This document shows positions 41,651 through 52,200 of a stretch of DNA of 62,900 bases, in pieces. The notes under the pieces are model-generated. The model ran no database searches, was not told the DNA's origin, and saw only the letters and a program-made list of their open reading frames with translations. Position 1 is the stretch's first letter. Each line of letters begins with the position of its first letter. Location: positions 1 through 62,900 of the forward strand of contig JAJDCX010000012.1 in assembly GCA_029260615.1 (NCBI GenBank), in the 5' to 3' direction. Both the position numbers and the translations under genes were made by a program. The DNA is from Phycisphaeraceae bacterium (lineage in GTDB: Bacteria; Planctomycetota; Phycisphaerae; Phycisphaerales; Phycisphaeraceae).

Positions 41651-42994
41651 TCAGGCCGATTCCTTCTGTACGACCCGCATGTCCGCCAACTGCTTCCGAC
41701 CGTCTACCGCGGCCGCATCTAGTACGTACTTCACACCCTCGTTGTTCAGTTCGGGCAGGTCGTACATCAGGTCGAGCATCAATTCTTCCATGACGCTGCG
41801 CAACGCCCGCGCACCGGTTTTACGGGAGATCGCCTTGTTGGCGAGTTTCTCCAGTGCCGCATCGGTGAACTCCAGCTCAGCGTTCTCCATCGTGAAGAAG
41901 AACTCATACTGACGGATCAGGGCGTTCTTAGGCTCGGTGAGTATCTGGATCATCGCGCTGACATCCAGGGGCATCAGCGGGGTGAGGATCGGCAGCCGGC
42001 CGATGAGTTCGGGGATCATCCCGTACTCCAGCACGTCCTCGGCGGTCACCTGCTCGAGCAGCGCCGCGGAGTCCTGCATGTCCTCTTCGCCGTTCTTTTC
42101 GCTGGCGAAACCGATAGACTTTCGGCCCAGGCGTTTGCGGATGACCTCTTCGAGCCCGACGAACGTCCCGGCACAGATGAACAGGATGTTGCTGGTGTCC
42201 AACTGGATGTACTGCTGCTCGGGGTGCTTGCGTCCGCCTTGGGGTGGAACATTGGCGACGGTGCCTTCGAGCATTTTAAGCAGGGCCTGCTGCACGCCTT
42301 CGCCGGAAACATCACGTGTGATCGAGACGTTCTGGCTGGTTTTTCCGATCTTATCGATCTCGTCGATGTAGATGATGCCACGCTGCGCCGCTTCCAGGTC
42401 GTAGTCCGCGGCCTGCAGGAGTTTGAGCAGCAGGTTCTCGACATCTTCGCCGACGTAGCCCGCTTCGGTGAGCGTGGTGGCGTCACCGATGGCGAACGGG
42501 ACGTTGAGTGTGCGGGCGAGTGTGCGTGCCAACAGTGTCTTGCCGGACCCGGTCGGGCCGACCAGCAGGACGTTGGACTTGTCGATCTCGATTGCGGTGT
42601 CTTTCTCGCTGGCGGTCAAACGTTTGTAATGGTTGTGGACCGCGACGCTCAGGGCGCGCTTGGCGATGTTCTGCCCGATGACGTACTGGTCTAGGAACTC
42701 TTTGAGTTGGCGGGGCGTGGGGATCGACCCGATGCTGGGCCGGTCCGACTGCACACGCCGGCGTTCCTGCTTGAAGATGTTCTGGCAGAGGTCGGTACAG
42801 TTCGCGCAGATATAAACATCGTTGGGGCCTTCGACCATGGGTCCGACTTCCCTGGAACTCTTGCCACAGAACGAGCAGGTGGTGACACGCCGACCCTTAA
42901 AGCCGCTGTCAGCGGTCAGGCCTTCGCCTTCACTCTTGTCGTCACCGTTGCCGGGACCACGCCCGTCTTTTCCACCGTTCTTATTGTTAGGCAT
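41651..42994 (-). CDS. clpX: ClpX ATPase, substrate-recognition subunit of ClpXP
   Basis: The 447-residue AAA+ unfoldase has an N-terminal zinc domain (CSFCGKS ... CANC), Walker A GPTGSGKT, Walker B ([10 protein letters not shown]), sensor motifs and the IGF-type loop replaced by [10 protein letters not shown]. An unusual Gly/Lys/Asp-rich stretch of about 35 residues precedes the zinc domain. ClpX delivers unfolded substrates to ClpP. Trigger factor lies nearby, but no clpP gene is in the window. Confidence 0.96.
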   Translation of the reverse strand: MPNNKNGGKDGRGPGNGDDKSEGEGLTADSGFKGRRVTTCSFCGKSSREVGPMVEGPNDVYICANCTDLCQNIFKQERRRVQSDRPSIGSIPTPRQLKEFLDQYVIGQNIAKRALSVAVHNHYKRLTASEKDTAIEIDKSNVLLVGPTGSGKTLLARTLARTLNVPFAIGDATTLTEAGYVGEDVENLLLKLLQAADYDLEAAQRGIIYIDEIDKIGKTSQNVSITRDVSGEGVQQALLKMLEGTVANVPPQGGRKHPEQQYIQLDTSNILFICAGTFVGLEEVIRKRLGRKSIGFASEKNGEEDMQDSAALLEQVTAEDVLEYGMIPELIGRLPILTPLMPLDVSAMIQILTEPKNALIRQYEFFFTMENAELEFTDAALEKLANKAISRKTGARALRSVMEELMLDLMYDLPELNNEGVKYVLDAAAVDGRKQLADMRVVQKESA

Positions 42995-43244
42995 GGTCTT
43001 AGGTCTCTTAATTCAAGATTCGGTAGGTAATAACAGGAGACGACCGCATTCGACGCGAGGCGGCCGGCCCGTCGGCAGCCGGTATGTGAAAGATCGTCCA
43101 GATGCTTAGGCACCGTTAGTGCGACCTTCGGCTAGGCTTACGCGGCGTCCGGGGTGTGTTATGCGGGCCACAGGACTCGCGGTACATGATAGCCTATCAA
43201 ACACGCCTGGGGAGGGTCCGCAAGGTGTTATCATCCGCATATTT

Positions 43245-43739
43245 TCAGTCTTTTGGCTCTATGTCGTCGGCCGTAGGGTCGGGGTCAGTGTTATCGGATT
43301 CTATCGGGGGGTCTGTCGGCGATTGGGGCGGGCCCAGGAGCTCAGGCCCCAATTCCACACCCGGGCTACTCACCGGCTGGGTGGGCGTGGTGAGTGCGGC
43401 AGCGGGCGACGGCCCGGTGTCATGTATATAGCTGCCGCTGTCGATCAGGGCAGCGGACCGGGCGGCCAGATATTCATCGTCGGTGAGTTGGCCATTGCGG
43501 TGGAGCTTTCGCAGTTCCGATAAGTCAAACATCGCCTCGCCGTCGGAGGACTCGATCGGGCCCGCCAGGTATTTGCGTATCACCAGCCCCAAGGCCACGA
43601 TCGCCGCAGATGCAGCGACCAGTACCACCAGATAGAACCACACATCGTTTCTTAGGCGCGTAGCGCGTGGGGTCTGACCCAGCGTCAGCCACAGCCCCTG
43701 TTGAGCCAAGAGCACATGGTTAAGCACAGCAATCATCAT
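43245..43739 (-). CDS. Small membrane protein with a SHOCT-like motif
   Basis: I do not recognise a named function for this 164-residue protein. It has one transmembrane helix (about 34-57), then FDLSELRKLHRNGQLTDDEYLAARSA, which is SHOCT-like (short C-terminal oligomerisation motif), and a Pro/Ser/Asp-rich tail. It lies between clpX and tig on the same strand. The gene is shorter on Gly than its neighbours but shows normal base use. Confidence 0.6.
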   Translation of the reverse strand: MMIAVLNHVLLAQQGLWLTLGQTPRATRLRNDVWFYLVVLVAASAAIVALGLVIRKYLAGPIESSDGEAMFDLSELRKLHRNGQLTDDEYLAARSAALIDSGSYIHDTGPSPAAALTTPTQPVSSPGVELGPELLGPPQSPTDPPIESDNTDPDPTADDIEPKD

Positions 43740-43916
43740 TGCTTGCAGCCCAGGGGTTGCTATGGACGCACGGGCCGGTCAAACCCACCGCGGGCCTGCC
43801 CGGAGATACATCTCATCGTGCGGTGCTGAGCCGGTACGACTCACGCAGCGGATCACCTTTGTAAGTCTGCCAAGGCCCCGATACCAGATTGTATGCGGGG
43901 GTAGACAGTTAGCCTT

Positions 43917-45377
43917 TTAGTCGGCCTTCTTTTTGGTGGTCTTTTTCTTGGCCGGGCTCTTCTTCTTCGCGGCGGGCTTGTCGTCGCCGCTCGCCTTGAC
44001 CTCGGTCACGGTGGCCTGCTCGATGATCTGGTCCATCACCTTTTGCTCGCGGACCTGCAGGTAGAGCTGCTCGATCTGCCCCTGTTTGTGCATCTCCTGA
44101 CGCATCTTCTCGGGGCGTCGGCCCTGTTGCTGGGCCATCATCGCGATCCGGCCGTTGATCTCGTTCTCGTTGACCTGCACGTCAAGGTCCTTGGACGCCT
44201 GGTCCAGGATGAAGAACATCTTGAGCTGGCGGATCGCCTCTTCTTCCGAGCCTTCACGGGCCTCGGCTATCTGCTGGGCGATCTCATCCTCTGGCACGCC
44301 GCGGTACGCAAGCTCCATCTGCTGACGCTGAAGTACCCGGGCCGTCTGCCGGCCGGTTACGCCCTTGGGTAGCTCAAGATCAACGTTTTCAGCAAGGTAA
44401 TCCGCGACCTGCTTGTGCATGTCCGCCCGCTGGTTCTGCTCGTGACGCTGCTCGATCATCTGACGCACACGGGATTTAAGATCATCGACCGACTCGACAC
44501 CCATCATCGCCGGCAGGTCTTCCACCGGGGCAGGCTCGATGCGCTCGATCTTCTTGACCGTGATCTTAACCGTGATCGGCTGGCCCTTGATCTTCTCGTT
44601 TTCGTGACCCGCAGGGCCCGTCATCGAGATCGATTCGACATCCTCAGCCTGCTTGCCCTTCAAGAGCTTGCCCAGGTCTTCGACCACGATCCCCGCGACG
44701 TGACCCTTGTATTCACTGGTCTTGCCGGGGACTAGCACATATGTGTCGGGCGCATCATGCAGTGTGTCCGCATCGTCCTTCGCATCTTTACCCGCAAGCA
44801 CGGTCACATCCGTGAACAGGTAGTCGCCTTCCTTGGACTTGCCATCTTCCACCGTACTCGGCTTCCCGAAACGCTCACGGTAGGTGTCAATTTCTTTGTC
44901 CACGTCCGCGTCGGAAATTTCCTTGACGGTCTTGTTTACCTTGATCTTGTCGTAGGCGGGGAGCTTCACCTCAGGGGCGATCTCAACCTCGACAACATAC
45001 TTAAGCGAACCCTTCTCGGGTACCTCAATCTTGTCGAAGTCCTTGACATCAGGTTCGCCGATGACTTCCAGGCCCTCGTCTTCGATCGCCTGGGTGTAGC
45101 TCTCGCTGATGAGTTGGCCCTTGATGTCCTTGCCGATCGTCGGGGCGAAGCGTTTTTCCAACAGCCGCCTCGGGGCACGTCCACGCCGAAAGCCCGGCAG
45201 CACCGCATCATCACGGAGTTGCACATACGTCGACTCGATCTTTTCCTTGATCCGCGACTCGGGAAGCTCGATCGACAGACGCTTAAGCGCCGGCCCAGCC
45301 TCCTCGACCTTCACGGTCTGCTCAGGCTTGGTTTCTTCGTTAGTCTCTTCCGCAACAGCAGTCTTGTCTTCGGCCAT
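43917..45377 (-). CDS. tig: Trigger factor (ribosome-associated chaperone)
   Basis: The 486-residue protein binds at the ribosome exit and protects nascent chains. The ribosome-binding loop is LPGFRRGRAPRRLLEKRF (canonical GFRxGxxP), followed by the prolyl-isomerase-like and C-terminal helical domains. An acidic N-terminal extension of about 25 residues and a C-terminal lysine-rich tail (AKKKSPAKKKTTKKKAD) are unusual. ATG 45377 has AGGAG 11 bp upstream; an in-frame start at 45566 would lie upstream of the promoter. Confidence 0.93.
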   Translation of the reverse strand: MAEDKTAVAEETNEETKPEQTVKVEEAGPALKRLSIELPESRIKEKIESTYVQLRDDAVLPGFRRGRAPRRLLEKRFAPTIGKDIKGQLISESYTQAIEDEGLEVIGEPDVKDFDKIEVPEKGSLKYVVEVEIAPEVKLPAYDKIKVNKTVKEISDADVDKEIDTYRERFGKPSTVEDGKSKEGDYLFTDVTVLAGKDAKDDADTLHDAPDTYVLVPGKTSEYKGHVAGIVVEDLGKLLKGKQAEDVESISMTGPAGHENEKIKGQPITVKITVKKIERIEPAPVEDLPAMMGVESVDDLKSRVRQMIEQRHEQNQRADMHKQVADYLAENVDLELPKGVTGRQTARVLQRQQMELAYRGVPEDEIAQQIAEAREGSEEEAIRQLKMFFILDQASKDLDVQVNENEINGRIAMMAQQQGRRPEKMRQEMHKQGQIEQLYLQVREQKVMDQIIEQATVTEVKASGDDKPAAKKKSPAKKKTTKKKAD

Positions 45378-45513
45378 AGTCCCACAGCTCCTATCTATAG
45401 TGAGTTTGCTCGTCGGTCTGGGATGAATAGGGCGGGGGGTTTGAACGGTGATCCCTGCCGACCCACGCCTGGCGCCGTTCCCAAACGACGCCGGTATCTC
45501 GACAGGAAGAGCG

Positions 45514-45541
45514 ATTATCGTGATTTGAGAGGGTAAGTCAA
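45514..45541 (-). promoter_or_regulatory. Sigma-70-type promoter of tig
   Basis: On the minus strand TTGACT (45541-45536) is separated by 16 bp from GATAAT (45519-45514). Transcription would start near 45507, leaving a leader of about 130 nt before the tig ATG at 45377. Both boxes match consensus at five of six positions. Confidence 0.65.
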
Positions 45542-45593
45542 TAGTGCTTGTCGGATAGGTCGGCAACCCCCCCCCCGCGGCTGAGGTTGGACG

Positions 45594-47243
45594 TTATGCC
45601 TCTGCAGAAGACCTCCTGAACGTCTCTGCGGCGCTGCGGCGGCCAAGCACGACCAGCAGGATCAGTGGGTAGACCCCCGTCGCCAGCAGCACCACAAAGC
45701 CGCCGAACCAGCCGGCAAGATAAGCGTCTCCGAGTTCCGCGCCTTCGCCCACCATATCGGTAGGGAATGTCGCCACCAGAACGACCAGCGCTATCAGCAA
45801 GACGCCCAGCTTGCCTGCCGCCGCTGTGACCGCGGACCACCGGCCCCAAGGCATCCGTCGGAAGAGGCCGATAGCCGAAACCGCCAGCAGCAGTGACAGC
45901 GAGATTTCTACGCAGGCTTCTGCGGTAAATAACAGGTCCGCCTTGGGCACCTCGATCACACCCGCCTCCAACTCAAAAACCTTCCCGCCAAGCGAAGCGA
46001 TCAACAGCAGCCGCATCGCATGCCACGACGCGCCCACGAGGCCGAGAAGTAGATTCAGCACACCAATCGCGATAAGGCCGGCACGCAGAGGCACGGCGCG
46101 GCGCTTCGGCAACTTATCCGGGCTGGTTTGCCCTTCCCACTGGGCGCTATCCGTGGGTGGTGGCTCTTCAATTGGTATGGCGGGACCCAATCGCTCTGTG
46201 TTCTCTGTTGGTGGTGAATCACTTGGCTCTATCTCGCCGAACCGCTGGAGTTGTATCCGACCATCTACGCGCTTTACACCCTTGACCCCGATCAGGCCAA
46301 CCAGAAGCCCAACTACACAGAAAAGGGTTGCTATCATACCTGCCGGAATAGAAAACTTCGTGTCCGTCAAGCCTTCGACCATGCCTTGCACGGGTCGGTT
46401 GCTGTCCGGCCTGTCGGGCAGGTAAACCACCCTTACCGTGTCGGTGTATTCAAGCTCATCCCACGCCCACCGCTCCAGCAAGACATTGTTTGTAAACCCG
46501 TGCCCGAACTGATCGACCAGGGTGTATTCGATCCGTGGTACGCCATTGAATAGGTAATGTCGGTCGATTTGAGCTTCGGTCTGCGTCCCTTCGCTTTGCA
46601 GTCGTTTATTGGTGGCGTGCCGGTCGATCTCAGACACACTTAACCAGCCAAACAGGCAGAGCCCCACCGCACAGATCGAGGCGATGACCCAGCGCAGCCG
46701 GCCTTCCTTTCTCGATGCCTTGTCGTCTTCTCTGCGGGGATCATACGTCACAGCCCCACGCGCCTGCTCGGATCGTTGGGCGATAACCCGAAACAGGTCT
46801 TCAAACCCTTCGAGTCGGCTCGTGAATCGGAAGATCCGTTTGCCCTTGGCGTTGCGTATTTCCAACACCTCGAGTTTTTTCTTGTCCCAGAGTTCTTGAT
46901 CCTTCTTCCGAGATACTTCGGCGACATGCCCCCACGATGTCGACTTCGCACCGACCAACCCCTCCGCACGGATGCCCTGTCCGTCAATGGTGACCCGGAT
47001 CGTTCTGGCAAGCAGGATCCACGCCCGCATGGACATCAGCACAGGCATTATAAAAAGAACGCCGTAGATGCCGTGTTGCAACGAGTCATTGTTGCCGGGC
47101 GGCTGAATGAACATCAGCATGACCACGATCAGATAGATAAACAGCAGCACGCCGCCGCCAACGATCAACGCCGTGGCCTGCCAGCCGACTTTACGGCGGT
47201 CCTCGAACACGATCGCGTCGTTCGTATTTTCTGTTGCTTGCAT
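45594..47243 (-). CDS. DUF3592-containing membrane protein
   Basis: The 549-residue protein has about ten hydrophobic helices. A PH-like soluble segment lies at about 65-160 (TIDGQGIRAEGLVGAKS ... LEVLEIRNAKGKRIFRF), and a DUF3592-like domain at about 185-300 (RIEYTLVDQFGHGFTNNVLL ... VRVVYLPDRP). Four helices close the protein. No catalytic motif is seen. ATG 47243 is chosen since residues upstream of it are antisense to the C39-like gene region. It is transcribed away from that gene. Confidence 0.65.
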   Translation of the reverse strand: MQATENTNDAIVFEDRRKVGWQATALIVGGGVLLFIYLIVVMLMFIQPPGNNDSLQHGIYGVLFIMPVLMSMRAWILLARTIRVTIDGQGIRAEGLVGAKSTSWGHVAEVSRKKDQELWDKKKLEVLEIRNAKGKRIFRFTSRLEGFEDLFRVIAQRSEQARGAVTYDPRREDDKASRKEGRLRWVIASICAVGLCLFGWLSVSEIDRHATNKRLQSEGTQTEAQIDRHYLFNGVPRIEYTLVDQFGHGFTNNVLLERWAWDELEYTDTVRVVYLPDRPDSNRPVQGMVEGLTDTKFSIPAGMIATLFCVVGLLVGLIGVKGVKRVDGRIQLQRFGEIEPSDSPPTENTERLGPAIPIEEPPPTDSAQWEGQTSPDKLPKRRAVPLRAGLIAIGVLNLLLGLVGASWHAMRLLLIASLGGKVFELEAGVIEVPKADLLFTAEACVEISLSLLLAVSAIGLFRRMPWGRWSAVTAAAGKLGVLLIALVVLVATFPTDMVGEGAELGDAYLAGWFGGFVVLLATGVYPLILLVVLGRRSAAETFRRSSAEA

Positions 47244-47382
47244 GGCCTGGCTTCTGAAGTGAAGGTGTGAATGGATGCCGCCGGAACAGGCGGTGCTTGT
47301 CTGCCAAATAAATAGGGACAAACCCAGCCGCGATTTTGTTGAATGCCTAGAATACCTTGAAAGTGTTTTTAGGGGTAGGCCG

Positions 47383-48234
47383 ATGCCAGTACCACATATC
47401 CTCGGCAATCTGCTGCTTATCACCGTTGTCGGATTCGGGGGCTGGATGTTGTCCAGGCAAAAGAGGCTAGCATTTGTGGGGATCGGGCTCTCCGGGATCA
47501 GTTGTACTCTGGCGGTGCTTCTCGCCATCCGGCCGGATGTGGTGGTCTGGCTGATCCCATACAGCGACCTGGCCTTTTACTCAAACCTGTACCCCGCGAC
47601 CATCGTGTTGTTTGTCCCTTGCGCGTTCGCGTTCGTAAAGACACGCCGGCAGCGGTTGCGGATGATGGTGTGGTGCACACTGCTGTTTCTCATGTCGTTT
47701 AAGCCCTTCGACTACCAGTTCTATTCTCAGGCCCAGTCGCCGATGACGATGATAGATGGGGACGGTGTGTGCCGGCAGTCAAGCGATTACACCTGCTCCG
47801 CTGCGTCTCTGGTGACGTACCTGCGCCTGTACCAAGTCGACATCACCGAGGCGGAGGCGATCGAGATGGCCCGCACCAAGTCCGGCCACGGCACGATGAG
47901 CTTGGGGCTCTACCGGGCGTTAAGTATTCAGGCGGAGCGTGCCGGTAACTACCGCGCGACGATCGAACACATAGCAGTGGGGGAGCTTCTTAAGCGTAAT
48001 ACCCCGGCGATCATTCTGGTCGGCTTGCCCACTGGGGGTCAGTCCCGTGCGGCTGCGGCGTTTGGCAGAGACAACAATTGGCCGGCCGGTGTTTATCACG
48101 ACGTGGTCTTTAAGGGCGCGGATCCCGACCGTGATGGCCGTGTCATTATCGCTGACCCGGACATGGGCTTGGAGAGTTGGCCGATTGACCACTTGGATTA
48201 TCTGTTCCGGGAGGTGGCGGTGATGTATGAGTGA
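47383..48234 (+). CDS. Membrane-anchored C39-like cysteine peptidase
   Basis: The 283-residue protein has four N-terminal membrane helices (about 5-125) and a C-terminal C39-like domain. The catalytic Cys is in DYTCSAASLVTYLR, the His in PAGVYHDVVFKG and the Asp in IIADPDMG. C39 domains cut double-Gly leaders of bacteriocins and are normally fused to ABC transporters; none is present here. ATG 47383 has AGGGGT about 8 bp upstream. Intergenic region to the divergent DUF3592 gene is 139 bp, so the two may be co-regulated. The substrate is unknown. Confidence 0.7.
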   Translation: MPVPHILGNLLLITVVGFGGWMLSRQKRLAFVGIGLSGISCTLAVLLAIRPDVVVWLIPYSDLAFYSNLYPATIVLFVPCAFAFVKTRRQRLRMMVWCTLLFLMSFKPFDYQFYSQAQSPMTMIDGDGVCRQSSDYTCSAASLVTYLRLYQVDITEAEAIEMARTKSGHGTMSLGLYRALSIQAERAGNYRATIEHIAVGELLKRNTPAIILVGLPTGGQSRAAAAFGRDNNWPAGVYHDVVFKGADPDRDGRVIIADPDMGLESWPIDHLDYLFREVAVMYE

Positions 48235-48269
48235 GAGGGCGGTCGCCCATGAATACAAACAGGGATGGG

Positions 48270-49226
48270 TCAACGAATCTTGTTGATCCAGATCAGTTGC
48301 CCATAGATCCTTGATAGCCCCGGCACGTCACACCCCGCCGCCTCCGCGGCACGCAGTGGGGCTCCGAATATAGCCTCGACCTCCAACGCCCGACCCGCAT
48401 CATGATCGAGCTTCATGCTCGGCAGGTAAGGCTCCATCTTTTCAGTCCAGTCAAGCATCATCTGCACGAGGTCGTCTCCGATTTCTCGCCCGGTGCAGGC
48501 TTTCGCCGAGGCCTGGACTTCGAGCATCAGGGCGTGCGCCTCCCCCCGGGTGCTGGGGTCGGCCATGATCGCGGCGGTGTCGGTATCCAGTGTCACCGTC
48601 AGGCCGTTGAACGGGATGTTCCAGACAAGTTTCTTCCACCGTGCCAATGCCAGGTCTTCGTTCAGGACAACCGGGTTACCTGCATGTTCGAAGTCATCAG
48701 CGATCGTGCGCATCCGTGGCGTGATCCCGGCGGGGGTCCCGTCCGGTGTGTAGTCGGCGAACTCGACCCGGCCATAATCCAGGTGATGAACATGCCCGGG
48801 CCCCAGTTTATTTGAGCAGAGAAAACACAGCCCACTCATCACCCGCTCGCCACCAACGATCTCAGCAACCTCCCGCTCGATCCCCAAGCCGTTCTGTAAC
48901 ACCAGGACTACGCCATCTTCTTTGATGGCCGCCGGAAGCAGCGTAGGCAGCAGGTGGTTGTGTGTGGTCTTCAGTGCAAGGATCACCACATCACACCGCG
49001 GCATATCATCGACATTTGAGTAAACGTGGACTTGGGGGAGTGTGAAGTCGCCGTTGACCGAGTCAATCCGCAGGCCGTGTTGTTTGACGTGATCGAAATC
49101 GCTGTGGCAGAGATAGTGAACCACTCGACCAAGCCGCTGCAGGCACCCGCCGTAATACGCGCCAACTGCGCCCGTGCCGATGACGGCATAGGTGGGCTTG
49201 TCGAGGATGTCGTGTTTGCCGGGCAT
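48270..49226 (-). CDS. panE: 2-Dehydropantoate 2-reductase (ketopantoate reductase)
   Basis: The 318-residue protein reduces ketopantoate to pantoate with NADPH on the way to coenzyme A. Motifs: the NADP-binding GTGAVGAYYGG, LALKTTHN, LQNGLG, the catalytic Lys in ARWKKLVWNIPFNGL, and the C-terminal SMKLDHDAGRALEVEAI with the catalytic Glu. Its start codon overlaps the stop of the CusA-like gene by one base (TGATG), so it is translated with a metal-efflux operon. No other pantothenate gene is near. A related 2-keto-acid reductase activity is possible. Confidence 0.85.
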   Translation of the reverse strand: MPGKHDILDKPTYAVIGTGAVGAYYGGCLQRLGRVVHYLCHSDFDHVKQHGLRIDSVNGDFTLPQVHVYSNVDDMPRCDVVILALKTTHNHLLPTLLPAAIKEDGVVLVLQNGLGIEREVAEIVGGERVMSGLCFLCSNKLGPGHVHHLDYGRVEFADYTPDGTPAGITPRMRTIADDFEHAGNPVVLNEDLALARWKKLVWNIPFNGLTVTLDTDTAAIMADPSTRGEAHALMLEVQASAKACTGREIGDDLVQMMLDWTEKMEPYLPSMKLDHDAGRALEVEAIFGAPLRAAEAAGCDVPGLSRIYGQLIWINKIR

Positions 49227-52200
49227 CAGTTGCGCGTTGCGTGCCTTGTCTTAAGTGCTATCTCAGCAGCCCCGCAGATCAGCACCGGGACAAGGAACAT
49301 CGTAACCACAGCAACTAGCATCCCGCCAACCGAGGGGATAGCCATCGGCAGCATGATGTCGGCCCCGCGCCCGGTGGCGGTGAGCACGGGAATCAATGCG
49401 AGGATGGTGGTGGCCGTAGTCATCAATGCCGGGCGGGCACGGCGGACACCCGCTTCCAGGCTAAGCCGACGGATATCTGCGATCGTGTCGGGGTTGTGCT
49501 GGTCAAAACTCTGGCGGAGGTAGGTGGCAATCACCACGCCGTTGTCAGACGCCACCCCGAATAGCGCAAGGAACCCAACCCACACCGCGACGCTGAGATT
49601 GATCGGCCCGATGTGAAAAAGGTCTCGCAGGTTGATCCCAAATAGATCAAAATTCATAAACCACGGCCGCCCGTACAGCCAGATCAGCAGGAACCCCCCA
49701 GCCCAAGCTACCGCGATCCCGCTGAAGACGAACACCGCGGTGCCCACCTTGCGGAACTGGAAGTAGAGGATCATGAAGATAAAGAACAGCGACACAGGCA
49801 GCACAACCGCGAGGGTCTTCGCAGCCCGCAATTGATTCTCGTAGTTCCCTGCAAAGGTATAGCTGACGCCGGGGGGGATGATGAGCTCGCCGCTGTCGAT
49901 TTTTTGCTCAAGAAACGCCTGGGCATTTTCGACCACACCGACTTCCGCTGCGCCCGGCTGCTTGCCGAATGTGACATAGCCGATCAGGAACGTGTCCTCG
50001 CTCTTGATGACCTGCGGGCCACGGACGTAAAGCACCTCAGCGATCTGGGTTAACGGGATCTGTGTGCCGTCGGGCCCAGCAACCAGGACACGCTCTAAAG
50101 ATTCGATGCTGCCGCGCAGCTCACGCATGTAACGGATGCGCACCGGGTAGCGTTCACGCCCTTCGACCGTACGGGTAAGCATCATCCCGCCGATCGCGGT
50201 CTGGATGGTGTGTTGCACATCCACGATCCGCAGACCGTAGCGTTGGATCGCCTCGCGGTCGATAGCGATCTCCAGGTAAGGCTTGCCGACAATCCGGTCG
50301 GCGTTCACGCTGGCGGCATCCACACCGGGCACCTCTTTGAGCAGGCGCTCGATCTGGAACCCGACCGACTCGATGGTTTCAAGGTTCGGCCCCTTGATCT
50401 TCACACCCATCGGCGCACGCATCCCGGTCTGGAGCATCACCAGCCGTGTCTCGATCGGCTGGAGCTTGGGCGCCCCGGTCGTGCCCGGAAGCCTGGCAGC
50501 GCGTTGGATTTCTTTCCAGATGTCATCCGGCGAATGGATATGCTCCCGCCACTGCCGCACCCGATGGCCGTCTTCATCCACGCCGTACTCGGATTTGTAG
50601 TGGATGATATTTTCCAGCATGGAGATCGGGGCGGGGTCGAGCGCCGAATCCACACGGCCGATCTTCCCGACAATCTGCTCAACCTCGGGGACCGCCGCGA
50701 CCGCCACATCAATCTTCCGCATCACGTCCAACGCCTCGCCGATCGAAGCGTGCGGCATGGTCGTCGGCATCAACAGGAACGACCCCTCGCCCAACGCCGG
50801 CATAAACTCCTTACCCAGCCCCGGTAGAGCGTGGGTTGCATCGACCCATAAGTCAGATTGTTCGACCCGTTCGCGTCCGATGCCGATCTTCTCCGCCGCC
50901 CATGGCACAAACCCAAACAGCGTGCCGAACCCCAGCCAGACACACATCCCGACGATCACGATCATCGCCGGCGCGGTCAGGAACGCGGCCTTGTGATCCA
51001 GACACCACTTCAGCACCGAGCCATACACCAGCAGGAATACCCTGAACAACCCCAACAGACCGCCGAGCATGAGCAAAACGAAGATTAGGTTGCGGATGAC
51101 GCCGCGTTCGGGGCCGATCGGCTCCCATGCGTAAGTCAGAAGAATCGCCACCAGGAATGCCAGCACCAGGTTCATCACGGTTCGGCCATGCGTCAGGCCT
51201 TGGGGGCCGATGAACCGCGTGGGTTCCAGCCACTTCATCGTCTTCTTCACCCCAGGCCGTACCGCCAGCAGCAGATGCGCCGCAGCGGGCAGCAGTGTCA
51301 ACGCAATAATCACCGACGCGATCAATGCAAACGTCTTGGTGAAGGCGAGCGGACGAAACAACTTGCCCTCCGCGCCGATCATCGTGAACACCGGCAGGAA
51401 CCCGACCACCGTCGTCAGCACCGCCGTAAGCACAGCCGACCCGACCTCAACCGATGCGCGATGGATCACCTCCAAACGGTTTTCATCGGGGCCGGCCCGT
51501 TGAATATGCCGGAGTATGTTCTCCGTGACCACGATCCCCATATCGACCACGGTCCCAATCGCGATGGCGATTCCCGAGAGCGCGACGATGTTGGCGTCCA
51601 CCCTGAAAACACGCATCGCGATAAACGTCATCAGCACCGCCAACGGCAGCATCAGCCCAATCAACAGGCTGGAACGCAGATGCATCACCATCACGATAAC
51701 CACGATCAACGTGACCAGGATCTGTTGAAGCAAGGCGCTGTTAAGGGTGTCCAGTGTTTCCAGGATCAGCCCGCTGCGGTCGTAGAACGGCACGACGGTG
51801 ACCTTGCTGGTGGTGATCCAACTCGGCCAATGCTCGGTAGTCCGGTCCGCGAGCCAGGTGTTCCACGCTTCCTGGTTCAGTGTGCTGGAGTTACCCATAA
51901 ACCCGTCGATGCCCTGAGCCTTGGCGAAGTCACTTACCGTCGTGAAGTCTGTCGCCGACCAATCGACAACCACTTTCGTGGGCAGGCCGCGGCTGATCTC
52001 GTCGATCTTGGTCTTGATGTTTTGCAGTGCGGCGTAAGGGTTTTCACCAAACCGGGCGACCACCACGCCGCCGACCGCCTCGGCCCCACCCTTATCAAGA
52101 GCGCCGCGTCGTTCAGCAGGCCCGAGCGTGACGCTGGCGACCTGGCCCACGGTGATCGGTGTGTGGTTCACCGTCCGTACCACCGCCTGTTCGATATCTT

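Noticed and set aside
41643..41660. GGCCTG-GAT-CAGGCC hairpin as the clpX terminator
   Set aside because: The stop codon of clpX lies inside it and no T-run follows on the minus strand.
45567..45576. Run of ten C next to the DUF3592 gene
   Set aside because: It lies between genes, far from the tig promoter boxes, and gives no sign of switching a frame.
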